Shown in pieces: positions 1 to 10,115 of a stretch of 64,000 nt of DNA. The translations under genes and the position numbers were made by a program. This stretch comes from Bacteroidota bacterium (GTDB lineage Bacteria; Bacteroidota; Bacteroidia; B-17B0; Aurantibacillaceae). Position 1 is the stretch's first letter, and each line of letters begins with the position of its first letter. The stretch is from assembly GCA_018267825.1 (NCBI GenBank), contig JAFDXR010000001.1:296286-360285 (forward strand), written 5' to 3'. The notes under the pieces were generated by a model. It was not told the DNA's origin, ran no database searches, and was given only the letters and a program-made list of their open reading frames with translations.

Positions 1-1679
1 TTCTCAAGGGCTTTCCGTTCTGTGAAATCAAACACGGTTGTTCTGCTACGGATATAGTTTCCGGTTTCATCATAAACAGCAGTACCGCTTAATAATACAG
101 GGAACTCTGATCCATCGCTCCGCCGCATTTTTAATTCCAGATCATGAATAGTCCCTTCTCTTTTAAACTGTTCAAATGAATTAATGAAACGCTCCAGGTC
201 GGGTCTGGAAACGATATTTGAGACATTCATTTTCCCGATAACTTCAGCCCGGGTATACCCCAGCCAACGGAGTTCCGTATCATTCATATCGACAATAATT
301 CCGTTTGCATCCAGGGAATGGTAGCCGCAAGGAGCATTATTGTAAAGATCAAAAATCTCACGGGCAGACTCTTTCAAACGGCTATCCTTTTTCTTCTTTT
401 CTGTAATATCTTCCGAAATTCCGACAATATAAAGCGGTACACCGTTGGTATCAAAAACCGGTATTTTCTTTGTGTGAAGAACCCGCTCACCCCGAGTTGT
501 ATGAATAATTTCCTCATCTACCGTAACAGCACCTTTTTTTGAAAAGGCTTCCAGGTCTTTTTTCCGGAATTGCATAGATTGTTCGGCGGAAAAGAAATCA
601 GCATCATTCTTTCCGATGAGATTTTGCCGTTTAAGTCCCAACAGATCCTCTCCGGCCTTATTAATCCTTACAAAGCGAAGTTGATCTGCCTCTTTCACAA
701 AGATCATATTCGGAATATTGTCCAGTACCGTTTCGAGAAATCTATTGCTGGATTCCAGGCTCTCCTGAACTTTTTTACGTTCTGCAATTTCCAAAGCCAG
801 GGCATGACTCGTCTTGTTTACATAAACGATAGACCGCCAGATCAGGTAAACAAAAACAACAATAATAATAGTAGCATATAAAGCAGTGCCGAATTCTGTC
901 TGGTAATACCCCATACGTTCGCCATAGAGTCTGAAAAAACCAAGAACAACAGGTATGAGAATAGCCAGCGGCAAAAGTACACGGGCGAGTTTCCCCCCTC
1001 CATAAGGACTGAATACTTCTGACATAAAGCCCTCTTTTCCATCGAACAGCAGGATAGACACAGAAAGCATGAGAAAGCAGATAGCCGTGTGTACAGCCAT
1101 GGGAAAATAACTCAAAATACCATAAAACTGCACAACACCATAAGTGTAGCCAATGATTGAAAGCAGGGAGATAAAAACGCCAAAAAGCGTCAGCAATTGA
1201 GCCCAGAAATATTTTTTGTTCCAGACAAAAAGCAGGGATGCTCCCGTAAGCATAAAGCAAATTGCTGTATTGGTAGCCATCACATTGGGCCTGCCACCAA
1301 CTATATTTGCGTTCATTTTACTTTGAAAAAGCAATTTATCAACCCCAACGTCAAACCCTCCGAAATCAACCATAACACGAAAAAAACCGACGAAAACAAT
1401 CAAAATGGAGAGTAATTGCGGGAAATACGTATTTGTAGATTTCCTTCGTTCATACAAAATCAAAAGAAATGCCGTGCCCGCCATCATAAAACAAACAGCC
1501 GACATGGGGTTCATGGCCACGAGACCGGGGAATGGCTGGCGGAGCACTTCAATATCAAAACGCCAACCTAAAAGGACCAATAAAGCCATAAGAATCACCA
1601 GACTGTTGACCCAAACAATCCAGTGCTGTATGCGCACATGAATTCCCTGATTTTTGGGGGCTATAGGATTATCATTCAT
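1..1679 (-). CDS. Membrane PAS sensor, probably a histidine kinase (3' end beyond window)
   Basis: The reverse strand reads openly from an ATG at 1679 to the window edge (about 559 codons), so the C-terminal part is missing. The first ~300 residues form a multi-spanning membrane domain that repeats a motif three times (MNPMSAVCF, MATNTAICF, MAVHTAICF). Two PAS/PAC modules follow: the first ends near GISEDITEKK, the second near TVFDFTERK at the edge. A stop codon sits three codons before the ATG, which fixes the start. It lies 15 bp downstream of a receiver-domain gene on the same strand. A kinase or other output domain is expected beyond base 1 but cannot be seen; a cyclase or other output remains possible. 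Confidence 0.85.
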   Translation of the reverse strand, partial: MNDNPIAPKNQGIHVRIQHWIVWVNSLVILMALLVLLGWRFDIEVLRQPFPGLVAMNPMSAVCFMMAGTAFLLILYERRKSTNTYFPQLLSILIVFVGFFRVMVDFGGFDVGVDKLLFQSKMNANIVGGRPNVMATNTAICFMLTGASLLFVWNKKYFWAQLLTLFGVFISLLSIIGYTYGVVQFYGILSYFPMAVHTAICFLMLSVSILLFDGKEGFMSEVFSPYGGGKLARVLLPLAILIPVVLGFFRLYGERMGYYQTEFGTALYATIIIVVFVYLIWRSIVYVNKTSHALALEIAERKKVQESLESSNRFLETVLDNIPNMIFVKEADQLRFVRINKAGEDLLGLKRQNLIGKNDADFFSAEQSMQFRKKDLEAFSKKGAVTVDEEIIHTTRGERVLHTKKIPVFDTNGVPLYIVGISEDITEKKKKDSRLKESAREIFDLYNNAPCGYHSLDANGIIVDMNDTELRWLGYTRAEVIGKMNVSNIVSRPDLERFINSFEQFKREGTIHDLELKMRRSDGSEFPVLLSGTAVYDETGNYIRSRTTVFDFTERKALE

Positions 1680-1694
1680 GATTATTTAGCTAAA

Positions 1695-2117
1695 TTATAG
1701 CTGGCTAAGCATCATTTCATTCAGGGGTTTATTCAGGAAAACAATTTCCTTATCAAGCTCTTCTGCTTTACGTCGATCCTCATCGTTAATAGACGATGTC
1801 AGTATTACAAAACGGCTTTTCAGAGGGGCTTTTTCCGTATTTTTCAGGTAATTGATGAATTGAAACCCATCCATCATCGGCATATTCAGATCCACAAAAA
1901 TAATCTCCGGGTAAAGATCCGTCATACCATTTTCAGGGATTCTGATATTACTGAGAAATTCCAACGCGCTCTTTCCACTTGTATTCTTATATATTTTTTC
2001 AGAAAAATGACTTGCCTGTATAATTTTCTCATTGATGTAATTATCCAGTTCATTGTCATCGAGTAACATCACTCTTTTATACTTGAACTTAGGCATTTTA
2101 ATTTTCATAGGATACAA
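1695..2117 (-). CDS. Single-domain response regulator
   Basis: This 140-residue protein is almost entirely a CheY-like receiver domain. The acidic pair is in MLLDDNE, the phospho-acceptor Asp in IIFVDLNMP, the conserved Thr/Ser in VILTSS and the conserved Lys in FLNKPL. There is no DNA-binding output domain. An alternative start three codons further in (MKIKMPKF) is equally plausible. It lies 25 bp after the unknown 2143-3561 gene and 15 bp before the PAS sensor, all leftward, so the three are probably co-transcribed. The likely role is phosphorelay with the neighbouring sensor; the partner is inferred from position only. Confidence 0.85.
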   Translation of the reverse strand: MYPMKIKMPKFKYKRVMLLDDNELDNYINEKIIQASHFSEKIYKNTSGKSALEFLSNIRIPENGMTDLYPEIIFVDLNMPMMDGFQFINYLKNTEKAPLKSRFVILTSSINDEDRRKAEELDKEIVFLNKPLNEMMLSQL

Positions 2118-2142
2118 ATTAAATATTAGACAGAGTTACAGA

Positions 2143-3561
2143 TTATTTTAAATAACGTTTGTTCAATTCAAGCTGTAAGTGCTTCAAAAGCTCATATTCA
2201 CCATTGTTTCTTGCCATAAACAGTGTGAACAGATCTCGTTGTTTCGCCTGTGAGCGCTTATCATCACTTTCGCTCAGATCAGCGGTGAATACTTTTATCA
2301 GGTCAAGCGCATTTACATACTGATCCAATTTATCAGATTTGATTTTACGGTAAATACTCTTCAGGATATTATCTGCCATTTCATATTCTTTCACTTTTAT
2401 ATAAAAGAAAGCCAGCGTCAACTTCACATCTGCACTGATATGAAAAAAATCCTTGAAGCTGTATAAATTGATCACATCGTTCAGTTTATTAATGGCTTCT
2501 TTATATTTCCCTGCATAGTAACTGGTCATTGCCTGGTAAAGGGCCAGATGCACTTTGGAATGCATATCATCAGAATCGATCAATAAAACCTGGAGACAAT
2601 GCTCAACCATATCATTGGTTCTTTCGAGTTCCTGCAGGTATTTTATTTTGGAAACAAGAAACCCGGAGGTAATACATATGTGACTCTGTAGAAGCAGGCA
2701 TTCCAGATTAGCAACTATTTTATCATAATAAAGTGCAGCGTTTTTCGAATGCTCTATTTTTCTGAAATATTCAAAAAAGAGATAATCCAGGGAGATCTGC
2801 CATTTTTTCAACGGGGACGAGTCCGGAAGTTCATCCAGCAAAAACTGTGTTCTTTCCAATGCTTCCTTCGCGTCATATTCTTTAGGCATGGCATTGGTAA
2901 AGAGAAGTCTTAACTGTAACTCAATCATATTTTTAATAATCTCTATCTGACGGGAGTTATTCAGGGCAAAGTGATCCAGAATCTCCTTACGCAAAAACAA
3001 CAATTCGTTTAATAGAGCTGTAGACCTCGAAAAATCGTATTGAGCCAGAATCCTGTTGAAATTTCCCAGAATTTCTTCTGATTTTTCAATGGAAAGACTG
3101 AAGGCAATATGTTTATTATACAACTGAGAAAAGTGGAAATACTTATCTGAATACAGGTGTATTTTTTTATACGCAGCATACACCATCAGGAGTTCATTAT
3201 GCATATCGAATAAACGCAGATCCTTCTCCAGTTTCTGAAGAAAAGCTACAGCTATTTCACGGGGAGTATTGAAGCATATATCGGGGATTTGTTGCAACTG
3301 ACGTAATATATCTGCCTGGTTAACCTGGATATCCCCGGCCAGGTTATTCTGAACCTTATCATACAGACGTGATTTTAAAACATAGAAAGAATTGGGATTC
3401 AGATTCAGTTTTGTTTTAATATCATCATCGCTTATATCGCCATGGCGATATGATTCAAACAGAAAAAGAAAATTTTCCGCATTATTCTTCACCAGAGCAT
3501 CACGAATGCTACTGTATGTTGTATCATTCAATTGACTGATTACTTTTTTCAATTTAATCAT
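2143..3561 (-). CDS. Unknown helical (TPR-like) protein of signalling operon
   Basis: I do not recognise a named family. The protein is about 472 residues when started at MIKLKK; an in-frame ATG seven codons upstream is possible. It has no signal peptide or membrane segment. An N-terminal block of ~90 residues (containing FLFLFESYRHGD and NPNSFYVLKSRLYDK) looks like a small helical domain. The rest is a chain of helix pairs with tetratricopeptide-like spacing (for example MTSYYAGKYKEAINKL and LAFFYIKVKEYEMADNIL). It is first in an operon with a receiver protein and a PAS sensor, suggesting a cytoplasmic scaffold or regulator for that pathway. That role is inference. Confidence 0.75.
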   Translation of the reverse strand: MIKLKKVISQLNDTTYSSIRDALVKNNAENFLFLFESYRHGDISDDDIKTKLNLNPNSFYVLKSRLYDKVQNNLAGDIQVNQADILRQLQQIPDICFNTPREIAVAFLQKLEKDLRLFDMHNELLMVYAAYKKIHLYSDKYFHFSQLYNKHIAFSLSIEKSEEILGNFNRILAQYDFSRSTALLNELLFLRKEILDHFALNNSRQIEIIKNMIELQLRLLFTNAMPKEYDAKEALERTQFLLDELPDSSPLKKWQISLDYLFFEYFRKIEHSKNAALYYDKIVANLECLLLQSHICITSGFLVSKIKYLQELERTNDMVEHCLQVLLIDSDDMHSKVHLALYQAMTSYYAGKYKEAINKLNDVINLYSFKDFFHISADVKLTLAFFYIKVKEYEMADNILKSIYRKIKSDKLDQYVNALDLIKVFTADLSESDDKRSQAKQRDLFTLFMARNNGEYELLKHLQLELNKRYLK

Positions 3562-3701
3562 AAGCCTGTATTCTAAAAACACCGCATCTGCTGCGGGATT
3601 TATTTAAATCGTAAAGCACGAAAAACAAGTGGGAGGGCTGAAATACAAAAACCAAACTTGTATTTAACACTTCTTTTTCATACCGGGAGTAAGTATTAAA
3701 G

Positions 3702-3709
3702 CAAAACTA
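3702..3709 (-). promoter_or_regulatory. Bacteroidota -7 box for the leftward signalling operon
   Basis: The reverse strand reads TAGTTTTG, an exact TAnnTTTG match. Transcription would begin near 3696, giving a leader of about 135 nt to the MIKLKK start. No clear -33 TTTG at normal spacing was seen. The rest of the 3583-3983 intergenic region is AT-rich and holds only the palindrome and the opposite promoter listed here. Confidence 0.45.
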
Positions 3710-3731
3710 GAAAAATAAAACCAAACAGTGG

Positions 3732-3747
3732 TAGGTATAAATACCTA
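3732..3747. promoter_or_regulatory. 16-bp perfect palindrome, candidate operator
   Basis: TAGGTATAAATACCTA is a perfect palindrome. It lies about 36-51 bp upstream of the predicted start of the leftward signalling operon, where an activator would bind, and about 215 bp upstream of the divergent adhesin operon. No regulator is assigned. Confidence 0.4.
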
Positions 3748-3960
3748 TTTCTTTCATGTCATTTTTCTTATCAAAATACAATCGAAAAAAGGCAGTCACC
3801 ACATCTACCCTACCTACACCCCTTATAAAACAAGGAACACAGCCATTTAAAATAATTTAAGGCTATCCTACGGAAATCCGCATATTTTTCTTTTTCACCA
3901 TAAATCTTACATCCGTAATAAGGCTTCCGTAACGGGATTTAATACCCGCGGGAACCGCCG

Positions 3961-3968
3961 TTACTTTG
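3961..3968 (+). promoter_or_regulatory. Near-consensus -7 box for the adhesin/receiver operon
   Basis: TTACTTTG differs from TAnnTTTG at one position. It ends 15 nt before the preferred ATG at 3984. An upstream in-frame start at 3966 would overlap this box, which supports the later ATG. Confidence 0.35.
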
Positions 3969-3983
3969 TATCAAAATAATACT

Positions 3984-6572
3984 ATGAAAGTCATTACAAC
4001 AATAATTCTCTTAATCTGCACCGCGTTTGCAGGATACTCCCAAAGTGTCATTGCCTCTGTTCAGTCAGGGAACTGGAATAGCCCTGGCACCTGGAACAGT
4101 GGCACCATTCCGGGTGCAAACGACCATGTTATTATAAGCAGCGGCCATTCACTCAATATAAACTCTCCTGGCTATTGCCACCATTTATTTATTGATACCA
4201 ACGCCTCCCTGACAATTGATTCCGGTGCCGTATTAACACTAAACGGAAACTGGGATAACAGCGGCACCTTTAACGGTTCAGGTTCAACCATTCAATTCAA
4301 CGGTGGGATCAACCAGACCATCAACGGTACATCTCTTACAACTTTCGAAAACATACTCGTTATAAACAACAGTTCTGTTGCTCTTAATACCAACTCGAAC
4401 CTCAGAGGCACATTAAGCCTCCAGCAGGGAACTTTCACAACAACCGGCCATATTTTCACACTTCTTTCGGACAGCAATAAAACAGCAAATATTGGCTCAA
4501 TTGCAAATGGAAGTAATTTTATTGGTCCTATCACCATGCAAAGGTATATTGCCAGTCAGGTGCCAGGCTGGAGATTTCTGGCATCTCCGGTATACGGAGC
4601 CACACTTCAGGATTGGACCGACGATTTCATGACCTGCGGATTTCCGGGATCAACCAACCCTGGATTTTCATTCTGCTCTATTAACATGTACGATGAAACG
4701 GTTGCCGGGCCAAGTGATTCGGGATATGTAAATCCCGGATCTGTAACCGATAGCATCCAGGTTGGAAAAGGCTACTGGTGCTGGATCAACAATGCCCCGC
4801 TTACAGTAGATGTAACCGGGATCCCTGCACGTTTTACACAAAATTTTTCCTTAACCCTGACTCCTTCTGCCGGTAAAGGTCAGGATGGATGGAATATGAT
4901 TTCGAATCCATATCCGTCTTCTATCGATTGGGACTCACCGATGTGGTCCAAAACAGGAATCAATGACGCCATCTATATCTGGGATCCTATCACCAATCAG
5001 TATTCTGCTTATGTAAACGGCGTTGGCGTTAACGGAGGTTCCAATATCATTGCTTCATCGCAGGCTTTCTGGGTGGAAGCAGCGCAGTCCGATGCCTTTA
5101 TCAGCTGTGATGAAAGAGTAAAATCAAATGCTGATACCAGAGTACAACGCACCAACAACAGCGTTTCCGGTAAAAGTTACATTAAACTGGGAATCAACGG
5201 GAATAACATTACCGATGAAGCCGCCATTTGTTTCGCTGCCAATGCATCTGCTTCTTACGACGCCGGCGAAGACGCTCTTAAAATACCGTCAACCAATAAC
5301 CTTGCTCCGCAGATATATACAGAGAACAATAATACTCAGTTTGCCATAAACAGCCTGGCTTTAAATTATTCAGACACCGTTATCCCTGTTTATATACATG
5401 TTGGCTTAAGCGGTAACTATACTCTCACCCACATACAACTTGTGGCCATACCTGAAGGTTCATGTATTTATCTGGAAGACCTCCTGACCGGAAGCTTCCT
5501 GGATCTGAAGACTACAACAGCATATTCGTTTAACATCAGCGACACAACAAAAGCTGCACGCTTCCTGCTTCACATTGGCAGTTCACCTGTTGTATCACAG
5601 ATTTCGACACGCTGCAACTATAGCCAGGATGGCATGGCCATAGCGCAGGGAAAAGGAAACGGCCCATGGGTTTATACCTGGAAAGACGCTATTGGCAACA
5701 CCCTTACTGTGCATAACCGCACAACTGCAGACACCCTGCGTAACCTTGCTGAAGGTGATTACACCCTTGAGATCAGCGGAAATTCAGGTTTTTGCACTAC
5801 CACGGAAAACACCATTCATGTGAACCGCGCAGAGCTCCTCCAGGTGAGTACTCAAATCAATAATGTGAACTGTCCGCATACACAAACCGGATCAATAGAT
5901 ATTAATCAGGTTACCGGTGGTGAAGCTCCATATACATTCCAATGGTCAAACGGTTCCCAGAACTCAGGCATTCAGCAACTGAACAGCGGAGTATACATAC
6001 TGGTTGTAACCGACCATAAAGGTTGTACAGACACCAGTTTTCAGGTGGTTGCTCAGGCTTCAGCCCTTCATGCTGCCTTCACTGTCGATCATGATAGCGC
6101 CACCCTGATTGCAGGTGCAGCGAGCATCGATGTAACCGATCATTCGACCGGAAAAACCGGTTCGTGGTGGGATTTCGGTGATGGCTCGTCATTATCCAAT
6201 ACAACCCACACAACTCATGCCTATAGTATGACTGGCACATACACTATCACATTGATTGCTCAATCAGGCAATTGCAGTGATACAGCCAGAAAAACCATTT
6301 ATATAAATACGGTAAACGGAATAAACACGCCTGACAGAAACCAAAGCATCAATATATACAATGATGCAAGCACCGCTTCCGTTGCTTTTGATCTTTCGGA
6401 ACCAAAAAATGCGGAAATCAGTCTGTATAACGTTGGTGGGCAATTACTTTACGAAACAACTACAATCGCTTCAAAAAATACCGAACGGATTTCCCTGCCT
6501 GAAACCAGTGGCATCTATCTGCTTACTGTTAACATGAATGGAAAAATCACTCAAAAAAAACTGATTAAATAA
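3984..6572 (+). CDS. T9SS-secreted adhesin with SprB-like and PKD domains, type A sorting tail
   Basis: An 862-residue secreted protein. MKVITTIILLICTAFAGYSQ is a signal peptide. The N-terminal part resembles the beta-helix-like start of many Bacteroidota surface proteins (GNWNSPGTWNSGTIPGANDHV). Near residues 630-690 is a SprB-type repeat (VNCPHTQTGSIDI, PYTFQWSNGSQNSGI). A PKD domain follows (SWWDFGDGSSLSN with HAYSMTGTYTITL). The last ~75 residues are a type A T9SS C-terminal sorting domain ending GIYLLTVNMNGKITQKKLIK. It would cross the outer membrane by T9SS and be attached or released there. A single-domain receiver begins 18 bp after its stop, an unusual partner for an adhesin. The ligand is unknown. 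Confidence 0.85.
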   Translation: MKVITTIILLICTAFAGYSQSVIASVQSGNWNSPGTWNSGTIPGANDHVIISSGHSLNINSPGYCHHLFIDTNASLTIDSGAVLTLNGNWDNSGTFNGSGSTIQFNGGINQTINGTSLTTFENILVINNSSVALNTNSNLRGTLSLQQGTFTTTGHIFTLLSDSNKTANIGSIANGSNFIGPITMQRYIASQVPGWRFLASPVYGATLQDWTDDFMTCGFPGSTNPGFSFCSINMYDETVAGPSDSGYVNPGSVTDSIQVGKGYWCWINNAPLTVDVTGIPARFTQNFSLTLTPSAGKGQDGWNMISNPYPSSIDWDSPMWSKTGINDAIYIWDPITNQYSAYVNGVGVNGGSNIIASSQAFWVEAAQSDAFISCDERVKSNADTRVQRTNNSVSGKSYIKLGINGNNITDEAAICFAANASASYDAGEDALKIPSTNNLAPQIYTENNNTQFAINSLALNYSDTVIPVYIHVGLSGNYTLTHIQLVAIPEGSCIYLEDLLTGSFLDLKTTTAYSFNISDTTKAARFLLHIGSSPVVSQISTRCNYSQDGMAIAQGKGNGPWVYTWKDAIGNTLTVHNRTTADTLRNLAEGDYTLEISGNSGFCTTTENTIHVNRAELLQVSTQINNVNCPHTQTGSIDINQVTGGEAPYTFQWSNGSQNSGIQQLNSGVYILVVTDHKGCTDTSFQVVAQASALHAAFTVDHDSATLIAGAASIDVTDHSTGKTGSWWDFGDGSSLSNTTHTTHAYSMTGTYTITLIAQSGNCSDTARKTIYINTVNGINTPDRNQSINIYNDASTASVAFDLSEPKNAEISLYNVGGQLLYETTTIASKNTERISLPETSGIYLLTVNMNGKITQKKLIK

Positions 6573-6590
6573 CATCTAATAAAAGAACTC

Positions 6591-7037
6591 ATGCAAAATT
6601 ATCCTTACATCCTGGGCAACATTCTCATTGTAGAAGACAATGAATGGGACAGACTAGTCGCAGAAACACTATTAAAAAAAGAATTCAATGTGGATAGTGT
6701 CACCAATGCCACCGAAGCTTTAGAGGCCATTGAAGAATGCCATTACGATATCATTCTGATGGACATCAACCTTGGATCTCAGTCCATGGACGGGATTGAA
6801 CTGATGCAGCTCATCAGGAGCAAACCGGAATTCGCACACATCAAAATATTTGCTGTAACTGCTTATGCTGATAACAAGGAGCGGTTTATAGAACTCGGCT
6901 TCGATGAGTTGTATCTGAAGCCGGTCATAAAAGAGGAAATGAGCGAAGCTATATTCAAAGCATTGAAATATCCTTCACATAAATCTCATTTACGCAGCCA
7001 TCACAGATCTGCTAAAAAATCATACAGCTACGTATAA
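6591..7037 (+). CDS. Single-domain response regulator
   Basis: This 148-residue protein has a complete receiver domain: acidic residues in ILIVEDNEWD, phospho-acceptor Asp in IILMDINLG, conserved Thr in AVTAYAD and Lys in LYLKPV. A basic, His/Ser-rich tail (about 20 residues, SHKSHLRSHHRSAKKS) replaces any output domain. It starts 18 bp after the T9SS adhesin and is probably on the same transcript. A hybrid kinase with its own receiver and HPt follows 156 bp later, so this protein may be the terminal acceptor of that relay. Partner assignment is from position. Confidence 0.85.
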   Translation: MQNYPYILGNILIVEDNEWDRLVAETLLKKEFNVDSVTNATEALEAIEECHYDIILMDINLGSQSMDGIELMQLIRSKPEFAHIKIFAVTAYADNKERFIELGFDELYLKPVIKEEMSEAIFKALKYPSHKSHLRSHHRSAKKSYSYV

Positions 7038-7050
7038 ATCTGAAGATCCG

Positions 7051-7088
7051 GAAGAGTATCTAAAAAAATTTAGTCATTCATACTCTTC
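7051..7088. repeat. Inverted repeat / nested hairpin between receiver and hybrid kinase
   Basis: GAAGAGTAT (7051-7059) and ATACTCTTC (7080-7088) are exact complements, and the loop holds a second stem, CTAAA-N4-TTTAG (7060-7073). There is no T-run after it, so it may be an RNA structure or weak terminator for the upstream operon rather than a standard terminator. Confidence 0.4.
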
Positions 7089-7149
7089 AAATATGGGGGT
7101 TTTCACGGTAAGTATCACAAAAATTGAAACCTATGTCATTTCATTGTAG

Positions 7150-7157
7150 TAAATTTA
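7150..7157 (+). promoter_or_regulatory. -7-like box for hybrid histidine kinase
   Basis: TAAATTTA fits TAnnTTT(G/A) and ends 36 nt before the ATG at 7194. It would give a leader of about 30 nt. Confidence 0.3.
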
Positions 7158-7193
7158 GCTGTTCCAAAAAACAGGTTTACAATAGGCTGACAA

Positions 7194-10064
7194 ATGCGGT
7201 TTACAATTGTTATAGTTCTGCTATTCTCTATTGGCGTAAAAGCTCAAAGTTTTGCTATTATCGATTCCCTGAGCAAGTCTCTGAGTACAATAAAAGACCC
7301 TATTCTCAAATCTGAATGCCTGAGTAAACTCGCCCACGAGTATATAAACATCGACAGGCGAAAAGCCGAAAGATATGCCTTGCAGGCTGCTAAACTGGCC
7401 CAGGATTGCAAAAACAAAAACGCTGAAATTGATGCGCTTTATGAATTAGCGGCACTCGACAGAAATGAAGGGAAATTTTCCAAAGCACTTATCAAACTCA
7501 AAAACGCCCTTCATATTGCTGAATCAGGGCATGATATCAGCAATGAGGCTAAATGTTACCTGGGTATCGGTGACGTATATTCCGTCTTGCAGCATTACGA
7601 CAAAGCAATTCCAAACTATGAAAAATCATTTCAGCTCAGCTGGCAGATCCATAATTTCGAAAATGCCATTGTAAGCCTGAACCGCCAGGGCAACCGGAAT
7701 ATGGATAAAGGAGGGGCACTCAATGACTCTGCCTACTTCCTGAAAGCCATCTCAATATACCAGCGTTCTCAACACATTTCCGACTCTATAAAAAACATAC
7801 AGCTCTATATAAACTCCTGCGAAAGCCTGGCCGATGCCTACATGATTTTTGGCAAACAGGCAAAAAACAACAACCACCTGTACAAGTCGATGGATTATGG
7901 GCAACTGGCCCTGAAGCTGGCTACAAAAAACAAACACCCGAACTACATAGGTTTGAGCTACCTGAATCTGGGCGAGGCATGCCTTGCACTCAATAATATC
8001 TCCAGGGCCATCGGTTATTTCGAAAGCGCAGAGAAAGAATACAATGCAATCGGAGATAAATCATGGATCCTGAATACACATGCCCTTTTGGGAAAAACAT
8101 ATTATGCCGCAGGCGATTACACCCATGCTGCTGAACATATAAAGGCCGCTATTGAACTCTCCAGGGAACAAAAACTGACGCAATATCTGTCCAACAACTA
8201 TAAGCTGCTGGCTGACATATACAGCAATGAAAAAAAATATGAAGAAGCATATGCTTATCATAAGCTATACAGCCAGTTCAGAGACAGTATGATCAATGAA
8301 AACTCTGCCATGTATATTTCACGCCTGCAAACGGAGCTGGACATGGAGCGCAAGGATAAGGAAATTGAACTGCTTACAAAAAACACAGAGATTCAGAACC
8401 AGAAACTCACCAATCAGACCATTCAGCGGAACATCCTCATGATTGCTATTGCCGCGATGCTTTGTATCCTTGCTTTTATCTATTACCGTTATCAGGAGAA
8501 ACAACGCCTTAATAAAGAGATTCTGAAGGCAAAAGAGCTCGCAGAACAATCGAAAGAAGCACAGGAGCAGTTTCTGGCCAATACAAGCCACGAAATACGC
8601 ACGCCCATGAATGGGATTATCGGTATGACCAGCCACCTGATGGATACCAATCTCGACAGCCGGCAACGGGAGTATGTCAATGCAATTAAGGAATCTTCCA
8701 ACAACCTGCTCACCCTGATCAATGAACTGCTCGATATGTCAAAAATCATTGCCAGGAAAATTGTTTTTGACAAGAAACCATTCAATCTGCGCGACATTAT
8801 CCGCCATATGGTCCAGTTGCTTGATTTCAAAGCGCGTGAAAAAAATATAATTCTGGAATACACCATCGATCCTGCAATTCCCAAAACACTTGTGGGTGAT
8901 GCCATCCGGCTTAACCAGATTCTCCTCAACCTGTCCGAGAATGCAGTTAAATTTACCAATAAGGGTTCTGTACGCATTGATGTTACCTTGCTGAGTGAAA
9001 CAGAACACCTGGTAAACCTGGAATTTAAAGTAACCGATAGTGGTATTGGAATTCCAAAAAATAAACTGGACGCTGTGTTTGATCACTTCACGCAGGTAAA
9101 TGCCAAAACAACCCGAAAATATGGTGGTACAGGCCTTGGGCTTTCCATTTGTAAGCAGCTGGTTGAACAACAGGGCGGACATATTTCTGTAAACAGTGAG
9201 TTAAATGTCGGTTCTGTATTTACAGTTAACCTCGGTTTCAAAAAACCGCAACCGAAAAAAGAAAGTGATCCCGAGCCTAAAGTGCATGTGAGCAATGTGG
9301 TGAAAGGAGATCTTAAACAAGCACGCATCCTGGTGGTCGACGATAATAAAATTAACCAACAGGTTGCGCTGTTAACACTTCAGAAGTGGAATGCATCTGT
9401 TGAACTGGCCGACAGTGCCATGCAGGCATACAACCTGCTGAAAGCGCAACCATTCGACCTGATCCTGATGGATGTTACCATGCCCGAGATAGACGGATTT
9501 GAAGCTACTCAGTATATCAGGCAGTTTATGCCTGAACCGCTTTGCCATATTCCTATCATTGCCAACACTGCCGCCGCCTTTATAGGTGACCGTGAAAAAT
9601 GCCTGGCCGCGGGCATGAACGATTATATCTCCAAACCATTTGATCCAAAAGACCTTCTTAAAAAAATTGAAACCCTCCTGGGAGAGCCCAGACCTGTGGC
9701 AATGAAAAAACGCCTCAGTAACCTGAACATGCTGCGGGAACGTGCTGATGGCGACATCCAGTTTCTGAAAGAAATGCTGGAATGCTACATTGTGGAAATG
9801 CCCGTTTATCTCGAAGAAATGAATGCATTTTTTGAAAGTAAAAACTGGATGGAAGTGAGCAAGCAGGCGCATAAAATGAAAAGCCCTATAGCCCTTATGG
9901 GTGCTGAAAGCGTGAGAGCCCTGTATGCCGAAATAGAATTGACTGCCAAAACAAATCCCGAAGAAGAAACACTCCATAAAATGATCCGGCATGCCCAGGA
10001 CCACTGTATGCGAACTGTGGTAGAACTGGATGAGGAATTGAAAAAGCTGCTGCACAACTCATAA
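7194..10064 (+). CDS. TPR hybrid sensor histidine kinase with receiver and HPt domains
   Basis: A 956-residue phosphorelay protein. A signal peptide (residues 1-18, ending VKAQS) leads into about 370 residues of periplasmic tetratricopeptide repeats. A membrane segment at about 413-431 is followed by a short coiled coil. The HisKA dimerisation helix carries the phospho-acceptor His466 in [12 protein letters not shown]. The HATPase domain shows [15 protein letters not shown] and [15 protein letters not shown] receiver domain has its phospho-acceptor at Asp760 ([16 protein letters not shown]). A C-terminal HPt domain carries His893 in [13 protein letters not shown]. All three phosphotransfer residues are present, so the relay looks intact. 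A separate receiver protein just upstream is a plausible final acceptor. The signal sensed is unknown. Confidence 0.93.
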   Translation: MRFTIVIVLLFSIGVKAQSFAIIDSLSKSLSTIKDPILKSECLSKLAHEYINIDRRKAERYALQAAKLAQDCKNKNAEIDALYELAALDRNEGKFSKALIKLKNALHIAESGHDISNEAKCYLGIGDVYSVLQHYDKAIPNYEKSFQLSWQIHNFENAIVSLNRQGNRNMDKGGALNDSAYFLKAISIYQRSQHISDSIKNIQLYINSCESLADAYMIFGKQAKNNNHLYKSMDYGQLALKLATKNKHPNYIGLSYLNLGEACLALNNISRAIGYFESAEKEYNAIGDKSWILNTHALLGKTYYAAGDYTHAAEHIKAAIELSREQKLTQYLSNNYKLLADIYSNEKKYEEAYAYHKLYSQFRDSMINENSAMYISRLQTELDMERKDKEIELLTKNTEIQNQKLTNQTIQRNILMIAIAAMLCILAFIYYRYQEKQRLNKEILKAKELAEQSKEAQEQFLANTSHEIRTPMNGIIGMTSHLMDTNLDSRQREYVNAIKESSNNLLTLINELLDMSKIIARKIVFDKKPFNLRDIIRHMVQLLDFKAREKNIILEYTIDPAIPKTLVGDAIRLNQILLNLSENAVKFTNKGSVRIDVTLLSETEHLVNLEFKVTDSGIGIPKNKLDAVFDHFTQVNAKTTRKYGGTGLGLSICKQLVEQQGGHISVNSELNVGSVFTVNLGFKKPQPKKESDPEPKVHVSNVVKGDLKQARILVVDDNKINQQVALLTLQKWNASVELADSAMQAYNLLKAQPFDLILMDVTMPEIDGFEATQYIRQFMPEPLCHIPIIANTAAAFIGDREKCLAAGMNDYISKPFDPKDLLKKIETLLGEPRPVAMKKRLSNLNMLRERADGDIQFLKEMLECYIVEMPVYLEEMNAFFESKNWMEVSKQAHKMKSPIALMGAESVRALYAEIELTAKTNPEEETLHKMIRHAQDHCMRTVVELDEELKKLLHNS

Positions 10065-10115
10065 ATGCTTATACAGGCAGCTTCTTAAAATTCGGACAAA
10101 CGGTCTTCTATTCAG

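Noticed and set aside
775-1260. 161-residue reverse-strand frame near the left edge
   Set aside because: It is out of frame with the PAS sensor that runs openly from 1679 to the edge and contains proper PAS motifs.
9372-10055. 227-residue frame opposite the hybrid kinase receiver/HPt region
   Set aside because: Antisense to clear receiver and HPt domains; composition typical of reverse-read coding sequence.
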